NCBI RefSeq assembly: GCF_025137375.1
Contig: NZ_CP073720.1
Span: forward strand, 8,332,501 to 8,396,500
Length of the DNA stretch: 64,000 bases
Direction of reading: 5' to 3'
From: Dactylosporangium fulvum
Lineage (GTDB): Bacteria > Actinomycetota > Actinomycetes > Mycobacteriales > Micromonosporaceae
Shown here: positions 17,190 to 26,878 of the stretch, piece by piece
Layout: the number at the start of each line of letters is the position of its first letter
Position numbering within the stretch: position 1 is the first letter of the stretch
Program-made: the position numbers and the translations under genes
The notes under the pieces: generated by a model
What the model saw: only the letters and a program-made list of their open reading frames with translations
What the model was told of the DNA's origin: nothing
Database searches by the model: none

Positions 17190-17269
17190 GATGTGGGGGG
17201 TCCTCTCTGGGAACAGCGGACGAACGATGTCCGCGGGTAGTCGCCGGACCCCACCGGAAAGTTCCCGCG

Positions 17270-17767
17270 CTACCGCCGCAGATCACCCGGATCGGCGTGG
17301 GCGGTGCCGAGCGCCACCACGGCGAACAGCCCGACCGCCAGCACGTGGACCGCCGTGCACCACAGGCAGATCGCGTCGAGCGTGAACAGCTCCGCGAACA
17401 CCAGGTAGAAGACGAAGAGGACGCCGACGGCGGCGAACGCGAGCCGGCCCATCCGGATCTCGGGCCGGCGCGACCGCCAGAGCGCCGGCAGCGACGCGAC
17501 CAGCATGATCACGAAGTACACCAGGCCGAGCACCGCGACCGGGATGCCCAGGAACGCCGACTGCTCGCTCGTGGTGACCTTCACGCAGTTCAGCGCGCCG
17601 GTGTCGGGGCAGGCGAGGGTCGTCGCCGCGGTGAAGTGCTCGTAGGTGAGGTACACCGAGACGGCCAGCCCGACGGCGGAGAGCACCAGCGAGACGACCG
17701 GCACCCAGGACTGGACGAGCCGCCGGTCGATCTCGGGAAGGCTGACCGCGCTACTTGACGCTGACAT
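17270..17767 (-). CDS. Vitamin K epoxide reductase (VKOR) family protein
   Basis: 165 residues with four membrane helices. The redox cysteines are all present: Cys53 and Cys61 in the first loop (LACPDTGALNCVKV) and the CLWC pair Cys134/Cys137 near the last helix. Bacterial VKOR reoxidises DsbA-like proteins using quinone. Its start overlaps the end of the thioredoxin-like gene upstream by 17 bases, which fits a two-protein disulfide-forming system. Confidence 0.9.
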   Translation of the reverse strand: MSASSSAVSLPEIDRRLVQSWVPVVSLVLSAVGLAVSVYLTYEHFTAATTLACPDTGALNCVKVTTSEQSAFLGIPVAVLGLVYFVIMLVASLPALWRSRRPEIRMGRLAFAAVGVLFVFYLVFAELFTLDAICLWCTAVHVLAVGLFAVVALGTAHADPGDLRR

Positions 17768-18677
17768 TGGCGAACTCCCCCTGGAAGGCCGAGACGGCGG
17801 GGCTGGTGCAGACGTCCCCGGGCTGGCCGTTGGTCAGCTTGCACAACAACGCGGTCATCGCGTTCGCGTTGGCGTCGATCGTACGGCCGAGCTGGCTCTG
17901 CGGATCGTTGACCGCGGCGGCGACCTGCTCGTGCGTCTTGCCCTGGAGCAGCTGCGGGCTGTACGACGAGCCGGTGGCGATCGCCTGGTTGGCGAAGTCG
18001 ATGAACGGGATGGCGCCGGCCGAGGCCGCGTCGACGTACGGCGGGGCGTTGTACTTCTGGAGGATCTGCTGCTGCTGCGGGGTCAGCGTGTCCAGCGGCG
18101 CGTAGCTGCCGCCCTTGCGCTTGTTGGTGGCCGTCTCGACGCCCTGGAAGGCGAGGTACTGGCTGGTGTACTTCGAGCCGTGGAACGACAGCGTCGGCGT
18201 GTTCGGATACACGTCGTCGGACGCCGACCGGCTCAGCGACAGACCCTCGAACGTGCCGAACCTGGACAGCGCGATGACCACCGGCCAGCGCTGCGAGGCA
18301 CAGAACGGGCAGTATTCCGCGCCGACGTAGAGGACCAGCGGCTTGCCGTCCTGGGTGAGCGCGGGCTGCCCGGTGATCACCTTCGGCGGCACGGTGTTGT
18401 TCCCGCCGTCGACCGCGTTGAGCGTCGCCGCCGGCACCGTGGTGACAGCGGTGATCACCGCCGTGGCGGCCGCGCCCGACGGCAGCGCCTGCGGCGCCGG
18501 CCCACCGCCCGAGCCCGCGCCGCCCAGCTTCGCCACGACCATGACGGCGAAGGCCACGATCACGACCACGATCGCCGTGGTGGCCTGCCGCATGCGGCCC
18601 TGCCGGGCCGTGGCCCGCTCCTGGATCATCCGCATGCGCCGCGCGTAGTCGCGCGAGTCACGCTGCCGTTTCGACAC
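17751..18677 (-). CDS. DUF929-type membrane-anchored thioredoxin-like protein
   Basis: 308 residues from GTG 18677; the open frame runs further upstream but conservation starts here with the basic SKRQRDSRDYARRMR. One membrane helix at about 34-50, a linker, then the DUF929 domain with YVGAEYCPFCASQRW carrying the CPFC redox pair at 123-126. Likely the periplasm-side disulfide donor partnered with the overlapping VKOR gene. Two further cysteines near the C-terminus (ALLCKLTNGQPGDVC) could form a second pair. Confidence 0.85.
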   Translation of the reverse strand: MSKRQRDSRDYARRMRMIQERATARQGRMRQATTAIVVVIVAFAVMVVAKLGGAGSGGGPAPQALPSGAAATAVITAVTTVPAATLNAVDGGNNTVPPKVITGQPALTQDGKPLVLYVGAEYCPFCASQRWPVVIALSRFGTFEGLSLSRSASDDVYPNTPTLSFHGSKYTSQYLAFQGVETATNKRKGGSYAPLDTLTPQQQQILQKYNAPPYVDAASAGAIPFIDFANQAIATGSSYSPQLLQGKTHEQVAAAVNDPQSQLGRTIDANANAMTALLCKLTNGQPGDVCTSPAVSAFQGEFANVSVK

Positions 18678-18930
18678 CCGGCCACCCTCCGTCTGGTCTC
18701 GGACATCGGTTAGACGTCGACGACCCGGCATAGGTTCCCCGAACCGGCCACGGAACACCCGCCGATGCCAGACTCCCGGGCCCGAGCACCGTTCACCCGG
18801 GTCGAAGGTCCCGTCCCGAGGGGCCGGACGCCATCCGATCGTAGATCTTGCGCAACGCTGCGTAGGCGGGCAATGTGCAATCCGGCACCTCGCACATCGT
18901 CGAGCACGGATGCGAAAGGCGATTCCAGTT

Positions 18931-19755
18931 ATGCAGAGACGACACCTGCTCGCGGCCGCCGGTGGCGCCGTCGCGGGCGCGGCCGGCCTGGCGGGCACCG
19001 CCGCGGCCGGCACGGCCGGCGGCGAGACGCTGAAGCCCGGCAGGACCCGGCTGATCAGCCTCTCCCACGTCAACGACCCGGCGACGACCAACGTCTATCC
19101 GGGCGACCCACCCTTCGAGCTCGAGGTCATCGCCACGATCGAGAACGAGGGCTACTACCTGCAGTACGTCCGGGAGGGCGAGGCGACCGGCACGCATTGG
19201 GGCGCGCCGGGCCACTTCAACGCGGGCGAGCCGCTCGCCGACGACCTCGACCCGAACGACCTCTTCCTGCCCGCGGTGAAGATCGACGTGCGGGACAAGT
19301 GTGCGCGCAACGCCGACTACGCGCTGACGATCGATGACGTGCGGCAGTGGGAGCGGCGGCACGGGCGCATCCCGAACGAGTCCATGATCATCATGTGGAC
19401 CGGCTGGGAGTACAAGTGGGGAACCCCGGCCTTCCCGAACCTCGACGCCGACGGGGTGCTCCACCAGCCGGGCTTCGCTCCCGAGACCGTCCAGTGGTTC
19501 ATCGACACCGGCCGGATCGGTCGCAACGGCGGCACCGGCATCGACACGTTCGGCCCGGACCTCGGCACCGACGCGGAGTTCCGCGCCTCGCTGCTGGTCT
19601 ACCGACGGCACCGGATCAGCCTGGAGATCCTCGCGAACCTCGCGCAGTTCCCGGCGACCGGCGCCTCGGTGCTGTGCGGCGGCATGATCAACGCGAAGGG
19701 CTCCGGATCGACCGCCCTCATTTACGGGGTGATCCCGCCGGGCGTGCGGGTGTGA
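18931..19755 (+). CDS. Cyclase-family metal-dependent hydrolase with Tat signal
   Basis: 274 residues from ATG 18931; an in-frame ATG at 18910 adds seven residues. MQRRHLLAAAGGAVAG is a twin-arginine-like export signal, so the enzyme should act outside the membrane. The kynurenine-formamidase-like cyclase fold (PF04199) is indicated by ISLSHVNDP, YPGDPPFELE and THWGAPGHF, the last replacing the usual HxGTHxDxPxHF metal motif. IIMWTGW and the C-terminal SVLCGGMINAKGSGS also fit. Substrate unknown. Confidence 0.75.
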   Translation: MQRRHLLAAAGGAVAGAAGLAGTAAAGTAGGETLKPGRTRLISLSHVNDPATTNVYPGDPPFELEVIATIENEGYYLQYVREGEATGTHWGAPGHFNAGEPLADDLDPNDLFLPAVKIDVRDKCARNADYALTIDDVRQWERRHGRIPNESMIIMWTGWEYKWGTPAFPNLDADGVLHQPGFAPETVQWFIDTGRIGRNGGTGIDTFGPDLGTDAEFRASLLVYRRHRISLEILANLAQFPATGASVLCGGMINAKGSGSTALIYGVIPPGVRV

Positions 19756-19762
19756 ACCACCT

Positions 19763-19790
19763 CGGGCCGGTGCCGCCGGGCACCGGCCCG
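19763..19790 (+). terminator. GC-rich hairpin after the cyclase gene
   Basis: Arms CGGGCCGGTGCC (19763-19774) and its exact complement at 19779-19790, four-base loop, starting 7 bases after the stop codon. Twelve perfect pairs with no T-run, typical of actinobacterial terminators. It also insulates cbtB, 73 bases further on. Confidence 0.75.
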
Positions 19791-19862
19791 ATTGACGCGG
19801 GAGAGGGCAACTCATAGTGTCTGAGGTGTGACGGTGTGAGGGAAGCCTGAAGGAGGCCGTTC

Positions 19863-20078
19863 ATGAGCACCATTTCCGCCCCTGAGGCGACCCCGAAGCC
19901 GCTGGTCCTGCCCGTCTCCCGCTCGTTCTTCTGGCTGGGCGGCACCGCGCTGCTCGCCCTGCTCGTCTACTACTTCGTCGGCATCGAGCAGGGCGCCGTG
20001 GCGATCTTCGGCAACGACACCCACGTGCACGAGCTCCTGCACGACGGGCGTCACTTCCTCGGTTTCCCCTGCCACTGA
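19863..20078 (+). CDS. cbtB: CbtB, cobalt transport-associated small membrane protein
   Basis: 71 residues. A single membrane helix (SFFWLGGTALLALLVYYFVGI) and a histidine-rich C-terminus, HVHELLHDGRH then FPCH, which is the CbtB metal-binding signature. Preceded by GAAGGAGG with good spacing. CbtA begins 4 bases after the stop. The pair is usually found under cobalamin riboswitch control; I could not identify a convincing riboswitch in the 107 bases upstream. Confidence 0.9.
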   Translation: MSTISAPEATPKPLVLPVSRSFFWLGGTALLALLVYYFVGIEQGAVAIFGNDTHVHELLHDGRHFLGFPCH

Positions 20079-20082
20079 GCGC

Positions 20083-20913
20083 ATGGAGAAGCGACTCATC
20101 CTGCGCGGCGTGATCGCCGGCGCAGTCGGTGGCGTGCTCGCGTTCGTCTTCGCCCGCATCTTCGCGGAGCCGCTGGTCCAGAAGGCGATCGACTACGAAG
20201 AGGGCCGCGGCGCGGCCGAGGAGCGGCTCGCGGGCGTCGGGGCACACGAGCACGGCGAGGTCTTCAGCCGCACGGTGCAGGAGAACCTCGGCATCGGCCT
20301 GGCGCTGGTCCTGTTCGGAATCGCGATGGGCGCCCTGTTCGCCGTGGCTTATGCGATCTGCCTCGGCCGTGTCGGGCGGGTCCGGGCGCGGCCGCTCGCC
20401 CTGCTGGTGGCCGGTGCGGCGTTCGTGAGCGTCTACCTGGTGCCGTTCCTGAAGTATCCGACCAACCCGCCGGCCGTCGGCAACGACGACACCATCCGCA
20501 TGCGCAGCGCACTGTACCTCGTGCTGACCGGCGCCTCGGTGATCCTGCTGGTCCTGGCCGCGTGGCTGGGCCGGCGGCTCCAGGCCCGGTTCGGCAACTG
20601 GAACGCGAGCCTGCTCGCCGGCGGGGCGTACGTGGCGGCGGTCGCGGTGCTGTTCCTGCTGCTGCCGTCGCTGGGTGACCTGGCCGCCAACAAGGACCTG
20701 CACCAGTCGACGGAGACGCCGCCGCCGCTCACCGACGCCGACGGGACGATCGTGTTCCCCGGCTTCCCGGCCGACGTCCTGTACGGGTTCCGGCTCTACG
20801 CGATCGGCGGGCAGCTGCTCATGTGGACCGCGATCGGCCTGGTCTTCGGGCCCATGGCGGAGAAGCTGCTGGAACGGCCGCCGGCGGTCGCCGAGCAGAG
20901 CGTCACCGCCTGA
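20083..20913 (+). CDS. cbtA: CbtA, cobalt transporter membrane subunit
   Basis: 276 residues with about six membrane helices. N-terminal RLILRGVIAGAVGGVLAFVF and FSRTVQENLGIGLALVLFG are typical CbtA segments, as is VPFLKYPTNPPAVGNDDTI. Predicted to import cobalt for cobalamin synthesis together with CbtB. It ends 11 bases inside the convergent FhuF-like gene. Confidence 0.9.
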   Translation: MEKRLILRGVIAGAVGGVLAFVFARIFAEPLVQKAIDYEEGRGAAEERLAGVGAHEHGEVFSRTVQENLGIGLALVLFGIAMGALFAVAYAICLGRVGRVRARPLALLVAGAAFVSVYLVPFLKYPTNPPAVGNDDTIRMRSALYLVLTGASVILLVLAAWLGRRLQARFGNWNASLLAGGAYVAAVAVLFLLLPSLGDLAANKDLHQSTETPPPLTDADGTIVFPGFPADVLYGFRLYAIGGQLLMWTAIGLVFGPMAEKLLERPPAVAEQSVTA

Positions 20914-21541
20914 GGACGCAGTCCCCGCACGTGCCGCCGCCGGGAATTCGGTAGTACAGGCAGCAGTTCCGCCGGGTCAGCGCGCGGTTCCCGACCACCG
21001 CCATGCCGGCGAGCGGCGGTCGCTCCAGCAGCGCCGCCACCACCGGCCAGCCATCGGCCGGCAGCTGCCCCGCGGCTCCGCCGAGCGCCGACGCCACGTT
21101 GCCCCACAACACCTGCGGCGAGAGCCGGAACCGCGCCCGGAAGACCTCCAGCAGCGGCGCGACCAGCCCCTCGACGCCGATCTCGAACAGCTTCGACGCC
21201 GGCGCCGACGGCACCGGTCCGCACGCGACGGGCCACGGGCCGCCCGGCACCGGCTTCCACCACAGATCCGCCGGCCGCGCCGCGCGCACCTCCCCGGCGA
21301 GCACCGCGTCCGCGAGCAGCGGCGACACGAGCCGCGCCGCCAGCCCGAGGAACAACACCGACGCGACCACCCGCTCCGGCACCACGTCGCCGTCAAGCCC
21401 GAACATGGTCAGCAGCGCCTGCCGCGAGACCGCCACCCGTTCCGCCGCCACGTCCGGGTCGAGCAGGTCGGTGAACGGCCGCCAGTCCTCCCCCCGCGCG
21501 TAAGACTCCCAGACGAAGTACGGCCCCAGCGACTCGCTCAT
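20903..21541 (-). CDS. FhuF-like ferric reductase, 2Fe-2S protein
   Basis: 212 residues from ATG 21541. The C-terminus CCLYYRIPGGGTCGDCVLRR provides the four cysteines (CC-x10-C-x2-C) of the FhuF 2Fe-2S cluster, and the middle has LWGNVASALGGAAGQ. FhuF proteins reduce ferric siderophores to release iron in the cytoplasm. No siderophore importer is adjacent. Divergent from a TetR-family gene 51 bases away, which may control it. Confidence 0.8.
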   Translation of the reverse strand: MSESLGPYFVWESYARGEDWRPFTDLLDPDVAAERVAVSRQALLTMFGLDGDVVPERVVASVLFLGLAARLVSPLLADAVLAGEVRAARPADLWWKPVPGGPWPVACGPVPSAPASKLFEIGVEGLVAPLLEVFRARFRLSPQVLWGNVASALGGAAGQLPADGWPVVAALLERPPLAGMAVVGNRALTRRNCCLYYRIPGGGTCGDCVLRR

Positions 21542-21592
21542 AGCGCTATTCTGGCTGCTCGCCGGTTCGCCGGACTGCCCGGAGGTGATCCC

Positions 21593-22180
21593 CTGCCCAC
21601 CGACAGCGCCGAGCGGTCGCGGATCATCGAGGCCGCCTATCGTTGCCTCGCCGACAGCAACGGCGGCGGGGTCTCCGTCAACGGAATCCTCGCCGCGGCC
21701 GGCCTGTCGACCCGCGCCTTCTACCGCCACTTCGACTCCAAGGACGCGCTGCTGGTGGCGATGTTCCGGCGCGACAGCAGACTGGTCCACGACGAGCTGA
21801 CCGCCCTGGCCGCCACGGCGCCGGACGCGCGCGAGGCGCTGCGCCGCTGGATCGAGAGGTATCTCGGCCTGACCGCGGAGCCGCACAGGTGCCGGATCCT
21901 GACGATGGTGTCGGACGAGCTGCTGCGCACGAGCGGCTACATCGTGGAGCGCGCCCGCGCGGCGCACGACCACCGGACCGCGATCGCGGAGATCCTGGCA
22001 CGCGGCCGCCAGGACGGCACGCTGCCGTGGGCCGACCCGGAGCCGGACGCGAGGACGATCCTGGCAGCGCTGTCAGGATCGTTCCAGTCGTTGATGCTGG
22101 GCACGTTCGAGCTGACAGCGGAGTCAGCAGCCGCCCAACTGACGGCGTTCACCTTCCGGGCGCTGGGCGCCCGCACCTGA
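21593..22180 (+). CDS. TetR-family transcriptional regulator with probable CTG start
   Basis: 195 residues. The N-terminal helix-turn-helix is RIIEAAYRCLADSNGGGVSV then AAAGLSTRAFYRHFDSKDALL. No ATG, GTG or TTG occurs in frame before the HTH. CTG 21593 follows a full-length ribosome site GGAGGTGATC (21581-21590) with 7 bases between GGAGG and the codon, so CTG initiation is the best choice. The C-terminal ligand domain has no assigned ligand. Divergent from the FhuF-like gene; it may repress it. Confidence 0.8.
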   Translation: MPTDSAERSRIIEAAYRCLADSNGGGVSVNGILAAAGLSTRAFYRHFDSKDALLVAMFRRDSRLVHDELTALAATAPDAREALRRWIERYLGLTAEPHRCRILTMVSDELLRTSGYIVERARAAHDHRTAIAEILARGRQDGTLPWADPEPDARTILAALSGSFQSLMLGTFELTAESAAAQLTAFTFRALGART

Positions 22181-22244
22181 CGCGGGTCCGCCCGATCCAC
22201 CACGTGTGGCCAGAAGGCTATAGAAAGCGCTAACATTTGCGGGC

Positions 22245-22658
22245 GTGACGGCTCGGTACAAGATGTTGGCCGATGTCCTGCGGCAACGGATCGGCTCCGG
22301 CGCGCTCGCGCCCGGCCGGCGGTTGCCCAGCGCTGCCGAGCTGGCCTGGGAGCACGACGTCAGCCGGGACACCGCACTGCGGGCCATGGCGACCCTCCGG
22401 GCCGAAGGGCTGCTCTTCATCGCCCCCGACAACTCCATCCGCGTCGGGCCGTGCCACACCCGGCCCATCCGCGATCGGACCACGCCCACCGCAAATGTCG
22501 TCGACGTGCCGGCGCATGCGGTCATCAGCGCCAGGATGCCGACACCCGGCGAGCGCGAGACACTCGCGCTCGCCGAAGGCACGCCCGTGCTGGTCGTCCG
22601 CACCGGCGACGTCGAGGAGGTGCACCCGGCCGACCGCACGACCCTTCGCAGGGTGTAG
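22245..22658 (+). CDS. Short GntR-family regulator
   Basis: 137 residues from GTG 22245. The GntR winged helix fills residues 1-68: LADVLRQRIGSGALAPGRRLPSAAELA in part, then SRDTALRAMATLRAEGLL. The remaining 70 residues resemble a shortened UTRA-type fragment (LALAEGTPVLVVRTGDVEEV). TAACAT at 22231-22236 is a plausible -10, which would leave almost no leader. Its stop lies 3 bases from the convergent PP2C gene. Confidence 0.8.
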   Translation: MTARYKMLADVLRQRIGSGALAPGRRLPSAAELAWEHDVSRDTALRAMATLRAEGLLFIAPDNSIRVGPCHTRPIRDRTTPTANVVDVPAHAVISARMPTPGERETLALAEGTPVLVVRTGDVEEVHPADRTTLRRV

Positions 22659-22661
22659 CCG

Positions 22662-23347
<686 letters not shown>

Positions 23348-23348
<1 letters not shown>

Positions 23349-23965
23349 CACACCCCTACCGGTTGGGCGAGCAGTTCGATGATGCGGGCGACGAGCGCCT
23401 CGCGGGTGACCCGGCGGGTGGCCTCCGGGCGGTCCAGATGGTCGCGGACGTCGGACACGAACCAGACGCCGCCGCGGCCGCGGGCGACGGCGAGGCCGCC
23501 GGTGGCCGTCCGCACGAGGACGGTCCCCGTGCACAGGTCGAGAAAGCGCAGGACCGGCGCGGAGACCGGCTCGGCGGCGTCGATCAGCTCGACGTTGAAC
23601 AGCCCGTAGGAACCCGGGTAGACCGCCAGGCGGGTGTCGGCGCCGCTGAACAGGTGCACCACGACCGGCCGGTCGCCGATCCAGCCGGCGGCCTCGGTGG
23701 TGGTGCTGCACCGGGCCAGCGCGTCCGCGGCGGTGGAGACCAGCTCGCCGGGGACGACCTGCTGCCCGTCGAGCCGGCACAGGCCGCGGGCCAGCAGCGA
23801 GGCCATCCCGGCGGCGACCACGATGTCGGTGGCCACACCGGGCTGGAAGTTGAGCCGGCGACGCACCGGGTCGAGCTCGGGTGCGCGCCGGTCCGCGCCA
23901 CCGGCGGCGGTGCGGAGGACGAACTCCAGCTCCGCGAACGTCAGCGTCGTCAGATGGTCGGCCAT
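23348..23965 (-). CDS. Unknown protein coupled to PP2C phosphatase
   Basis: 205 residues from ATG 23965 (a TTG at 23986 is possible; AAGGAG lies 12 bases before the ATG). Soluble, without membrane segments. Sequence blocks include TTLTFAELEFVLRTAAGG, VAAGMASLLARGL and WIGDRPVVVHLFSGADTRLAVYPG. The overall length and alternating pattern recall the EspG-like chaperones of type VII secretion, but identity is too weak to assign. One-base overlap with the phosphatase gene suggests a joint signalling role. Confidence 0.45.
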
Positions 23966-24117
23966 GGCCGCAGGTTGCTCCTTCAAACCGCTGAGACTAC
24001 CGGGAACTCGAACGACCTTTCAGGGCGGGGCCACCGCCTCATATCGGGCAGATCGGCAGGTTTCCGTCGTACTTCAGTTTCGCAAAGGTCCGGCGTCCAC
24101 CGGCCGATCGGTCGGTC

Positions 24118-25728
24118 GTGCGGACCGACGCTGGTGGCCGGGCCCGGCGACGACGCTGGGCGGGTGCGGCGCTGGTGCTCACCGTCCTGTTCGCCGGCCT
24201 CGGCCTGTCGGGGGGTGGCGCCGTCGTCGTGAACCGGGTCGAGCAGCGCTACGCCGCGCAGCTCATGAACCGCTACACCGAGGACGTCAGTGCGGCGGTC
24301 GTCCAGCAGGTGGACCGGTACGGCGACACACTGGCGGATCTCGCCGCCGCCATCGGGGCGCGGCCGGACGTCACCGCGACCGACTTCGCGGCGACCTCGG
24401 CGGGGCTCAACTGGGACCGGCTGCCGGGTGCCAGCGGCGTGGCGTTCGCCGTGCCGGCGACCGACGCCGAACTGCCGTCCGTGGAGTCGTACTGGCGGGG
24501 CAAGGGCGTCCCGACGCTCACGCTCGCCCCGGTCGGCACGGGCGTCGAGCACGCGTTCGTGATCTTCTCGCGGCCGTTCGACGGGATCGCCGCGGTGCCG
24601 GGCCGCGACCTGAGCCAGGTGCCCGAGGCCGCCGACGCGCTGCGCATGTCGCGCGACAGCGGGAAGTTCACGATCAGCCGCACGTACGTGCTGCTGAAGG
24701 ACCGCACGCTCCCCGCCGACCGGCAACAGATGTCCTTCACGCTCGTCGTGCCGGTCCACGACCACGCGAGCGGGCGGTTCCGCGGCTGGATCGTCATGGG
24801 CCTGCGCGGCGGCGACTTCCTCAACGAGACGCTGCGGACCCACGCGCGGGGCGCGGTACGCATCCTGCTCACCGACCGCTCGACGGGGACGGCCCGGGTC
24901 GTGGCGAGCGTGTCGGCGGGCACCATCGCCGGCGACGACCCGCGCAACCGGCAGCGGGTCGTGACCGTCGGGCAGCGGCACTGGGAGCTGTCCCTGTACC
25001 CGACGGACCGGCTCCTCAACGGCGCCGACCGGCGGATGGCCATGCTCACGCTGAGCGCCGGGGTCGTCATCACCCTGCTGCTCACCGCGCTCGTCGCGAT
25101 CCTCAACGGTGCGCGGAACCGGGCGATGGCGCAGGTCGACGACGCCACCGCCGCGCTGCGCATGGACATCGAGCGGCGGCAGGAGACCGAGGCGCGGCTG
25201 CGGGAGCGCGAGCACGAACTGCAGCACCTGGCCTTCCACGATCCGCTGACCGGGCTGGCCAACCGCATCCTGTTCTACGAGCGGGTCCAGCACGCCCTGC
25301 TCACACACGCCCGCGAGCGGCACACGTTCGCCGTGCTGTTCGTCGACCTCGACGGGTTCAAGCAGGTCAACGACAGCCTCGGCCACGCCGCCGGGGACGA
25401 CGTCCTGCGCGAGGTCGCCACGCGGCTGCGCAACTGCGTCCGGGCCAGCGACACGGTGGCGCGCTTCGGCGGCGACGAGTTCGCGGTGATCGCCGAGCAC
25501 CTCGCCACGGAGACGGACGCACAGATGACCGCGAACCGGATCGTGAAGGCCCTGGCGAAGCCGTTCGACCTGTACGGCACGCCGGCCCACATCTCGGCGA
25601 GCGTCGGGGTCGCGCTGAGCGGCGCGGGCGACGCCGACGAGATCCTGCGCGAGGCGGACGAGGCGATGTACCGGGCGAAAACCACCGGCAAGGGCCGCTA
25701 CGTCCTCGCCGACGCCCGCTCGTGTTGA
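24118..25728 (+). CDS. Diguanylate cyclase with CHASE-like sensor domain
   Basis: 536 residues from GTG 24118. Membrane helix at about 15-40, an extracytoplasmic CHASE-like domain to about 310, second membrane helix (VVITLLLTALVAILNG), a coiled-coil stretch, then a GGDEF domain. The active-site GGDEF is intact at 451-455 and the inhibitory I-site RASD precedes it by five residues (442-445), so the cyclase should be active and product-inhibited. No EAL domain follows. It makes c-di-GMP in response to an external signal. Confidence 0.9.
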   Translation: MRTDAGGRARRRRWAGAALVLTVLFAGLGLSGGGAVVVNRVEQRYAAQLMNRYTEDVSAAVVQQVDRYGDTLADLAAAIGARPDVTATDFAATSAGLNWDRLPGASGVAFAVPATDAELPSVESYWRGKGVPTLTLAPVGTGVEHAFVIFSRPFDGIAAVPGRDLSQVPEAADALRMSRDSGKFTISRTYVLLKDRTLPADRQQMSFTLVVPVHDHASGRFRGWIVMGLRGGDFLNETLRTHARGAVRILLTDRSTGTARVVASVSAGTIAGDDPRNRQRVVTVGQRHWELSLYPTDRLLNGADRRMAMLTLSAGVVITLLLTALVAILNGARNRAMAQVDDATAALRMDIERRQETEARLREREHELQHLAFHDPLTGLANRILFYERVQHALLTHARERHTFAVLFVDLDGFKQVNDSLGHAAGDDVLREVATRLRNCVRASDTVARFGGDEFAVIAEHLATETDAQMTANRIVKALAKPFDLYGTPAHISASVGVALSGAGDADEILREADEAMYRAKTTGKGRYVLADARSC

Positions 25729-25801
25729 CCCCGGTGGATTGCGGTGGCCACGACGGGCGTATCCCGAGGTACGCAGCCGGGCGCAGGGTACCGTCTCGGG
25801 C

Positions 25802-26539
25802 GTGCTCATCCTGTTGCCGCCGTCCGAGGGCAAGGCCGCCGCCCCGCGGCGCGGCAGCCCCGTGGACCTCGACCAGCTCACCGTGCCCGGGTTGCGCGCC
25901 GCCCGCGAGGCGGTCCTCGACGACCTCGTCAAGATCAGCGTCGACCCCGCCGCCGCGCTCGAGACGCTGGGGCTCAGCCCGGGGCAGGTCGCCGAGGTCG
26001 AGCGCAACACGCGCCTCCGCGACGCACCGGCCCTGCCGGCCGGGAAGCTCTACACCGGGGTCCTCTACGACGCGCTGGACCTCGCCTCGCTGCCCGCGCC
26101 CGCCAAGCGCCGCGCCGGCAAGCAGCTGCTGATCTTCTCCGGGCTGTGGGGCGTGGTGGGCCTGGGCGACCGGATTCCGCCGTACCGCTGCTCCGTCGGC
26201 GTCCGCCTGCCAACCGTCGGCCCGCTGGCCGGCCACTGGAAGACGGCGCTGGCCGAGCCGCTGCGTGAGCTGGACGAGTCGCTGGTCCTCGACCTGCGCT
26301 CGTCCGCGTACACCCCGATGTGGGCGCCGAGCAACGCGGTCACGGTGCGGGTCCTGCACGGCGGCAAGGTCGTGAGCCACTTCAACAAGGCCACCAAGGG
26401 CCGGATCGTGCGCGCCCTGCTGCTCGCCGGCGCGCGCCCGAAGACCCCGGCGAAGCTCGCCGACACGCTGCGTGAGCTCGGGTACCGCGTGGAGGTGCAC
26501 CGGCCGCACCAGCTCGACGTCGTGGTCGAAGCGTTGTAG
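25802..26539 (+). CDS. yaaA: YaaA family peroxide-stress protein (DUF328)
   Basis: 245 residues from GTG 25802. The N-terminus LILLPPSEGKAA is the family signature. LYTGVLYDALDL, LIFSGLWGV, RCSVGVRLP, VLDLRSSAY and a C-terminal HFNKATKGRIVRALL all match YaaA. In E. coli YaaA lowers intracellular iron damage during peroxide stress; the fold can bind DNA. No regulatory site recognised. Confidence 0.9.
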   Translation: MLILLPPSEGKAAAPRRGSPVDLDQLTVPGLRAAREAVLDDLVKISVDPAAALETLGLSPGQVAEVERNTRLRDAPALPAGKLYTGVLYDALDLASLPAPAKRRAGKQLLIFSGLWGVVGLGDRIPPYRCSVGVRLPTVGPLAGHWKTALAEPLRELDESLVLDLRSSAYTPMWAPSNAVTVRVLHGGKVVSHFNKATKGRIVRALLLAGARPKTPAKLADTLRELGYRVEVHRPHQLDVVVEAL

Positions 26540-26574
26540 GTCCGCCGTTTTCGCTGCGCCCCGGCCGCACCGTC

Positions 26575-26690
26575 TCGAGGGCCCGTCGGTCACCGTCCGG
26601 CCGGGACACTACGCGCGGGTGCAGGTGCGCCTGCCGACCGGCGAGATCGTCGGGGCGTCGAACCCGCTGTGGGTGCTGGCGAAAAACCGA
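26575..26690 (+). pseudogene. Possible C-terminal remnant of a lost gene
   Basis: A short open stretch reads GPSVTVRPGHYARVQVRL followed by TGEIVGASNPLWVLA, which looks like the end of a secreted or PHP-type metallohydrolase, but no start or upstream domain exists. It lies between yaaA and a tRNA gene. Weak evidence: only about 38 residues. Confidence 0.25.
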
Positions 26691-26734
26691 AACGCCCGGT
26701 CCCAGCGGTGCGGGAACGGGCGTGATCTGCAAGA

Positions 26735-26807
26735 GCGGACGACGGGATTCGAACCCGCGACCCTCACCTTGGCAAGGTGATGCGCTACCAGCTGCGCTAC
26801 GTCCGCA
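26735..26807 (-). tRNA. tRNA-Gly (GCC)
   Basis: 73-base cloverleaf on the minus strand: acceptor GCGGACG/CGTCCGC, anticodon loop TTGCCAA with anticodon GCC, T-loop GGTTCGAATCC. CCA is not encoded. Identical to the copy at 28042-28114, in opposite orientation. Confidence 0.95.
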
Positions 26808-26878
26808 CTGAATGAGCACTCTAGCGCATCGAGCACGCGCCCCCCGCACCGGGCGGCCACCCGTTAGCGTGACATTTC

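Noticed and set aside
19763..19862. Cobalamin riboswitch before cbtB
   Set aside because: No B12-box or typical conserved core could be aligned; the only strong structure is a terminator-like hairpin.
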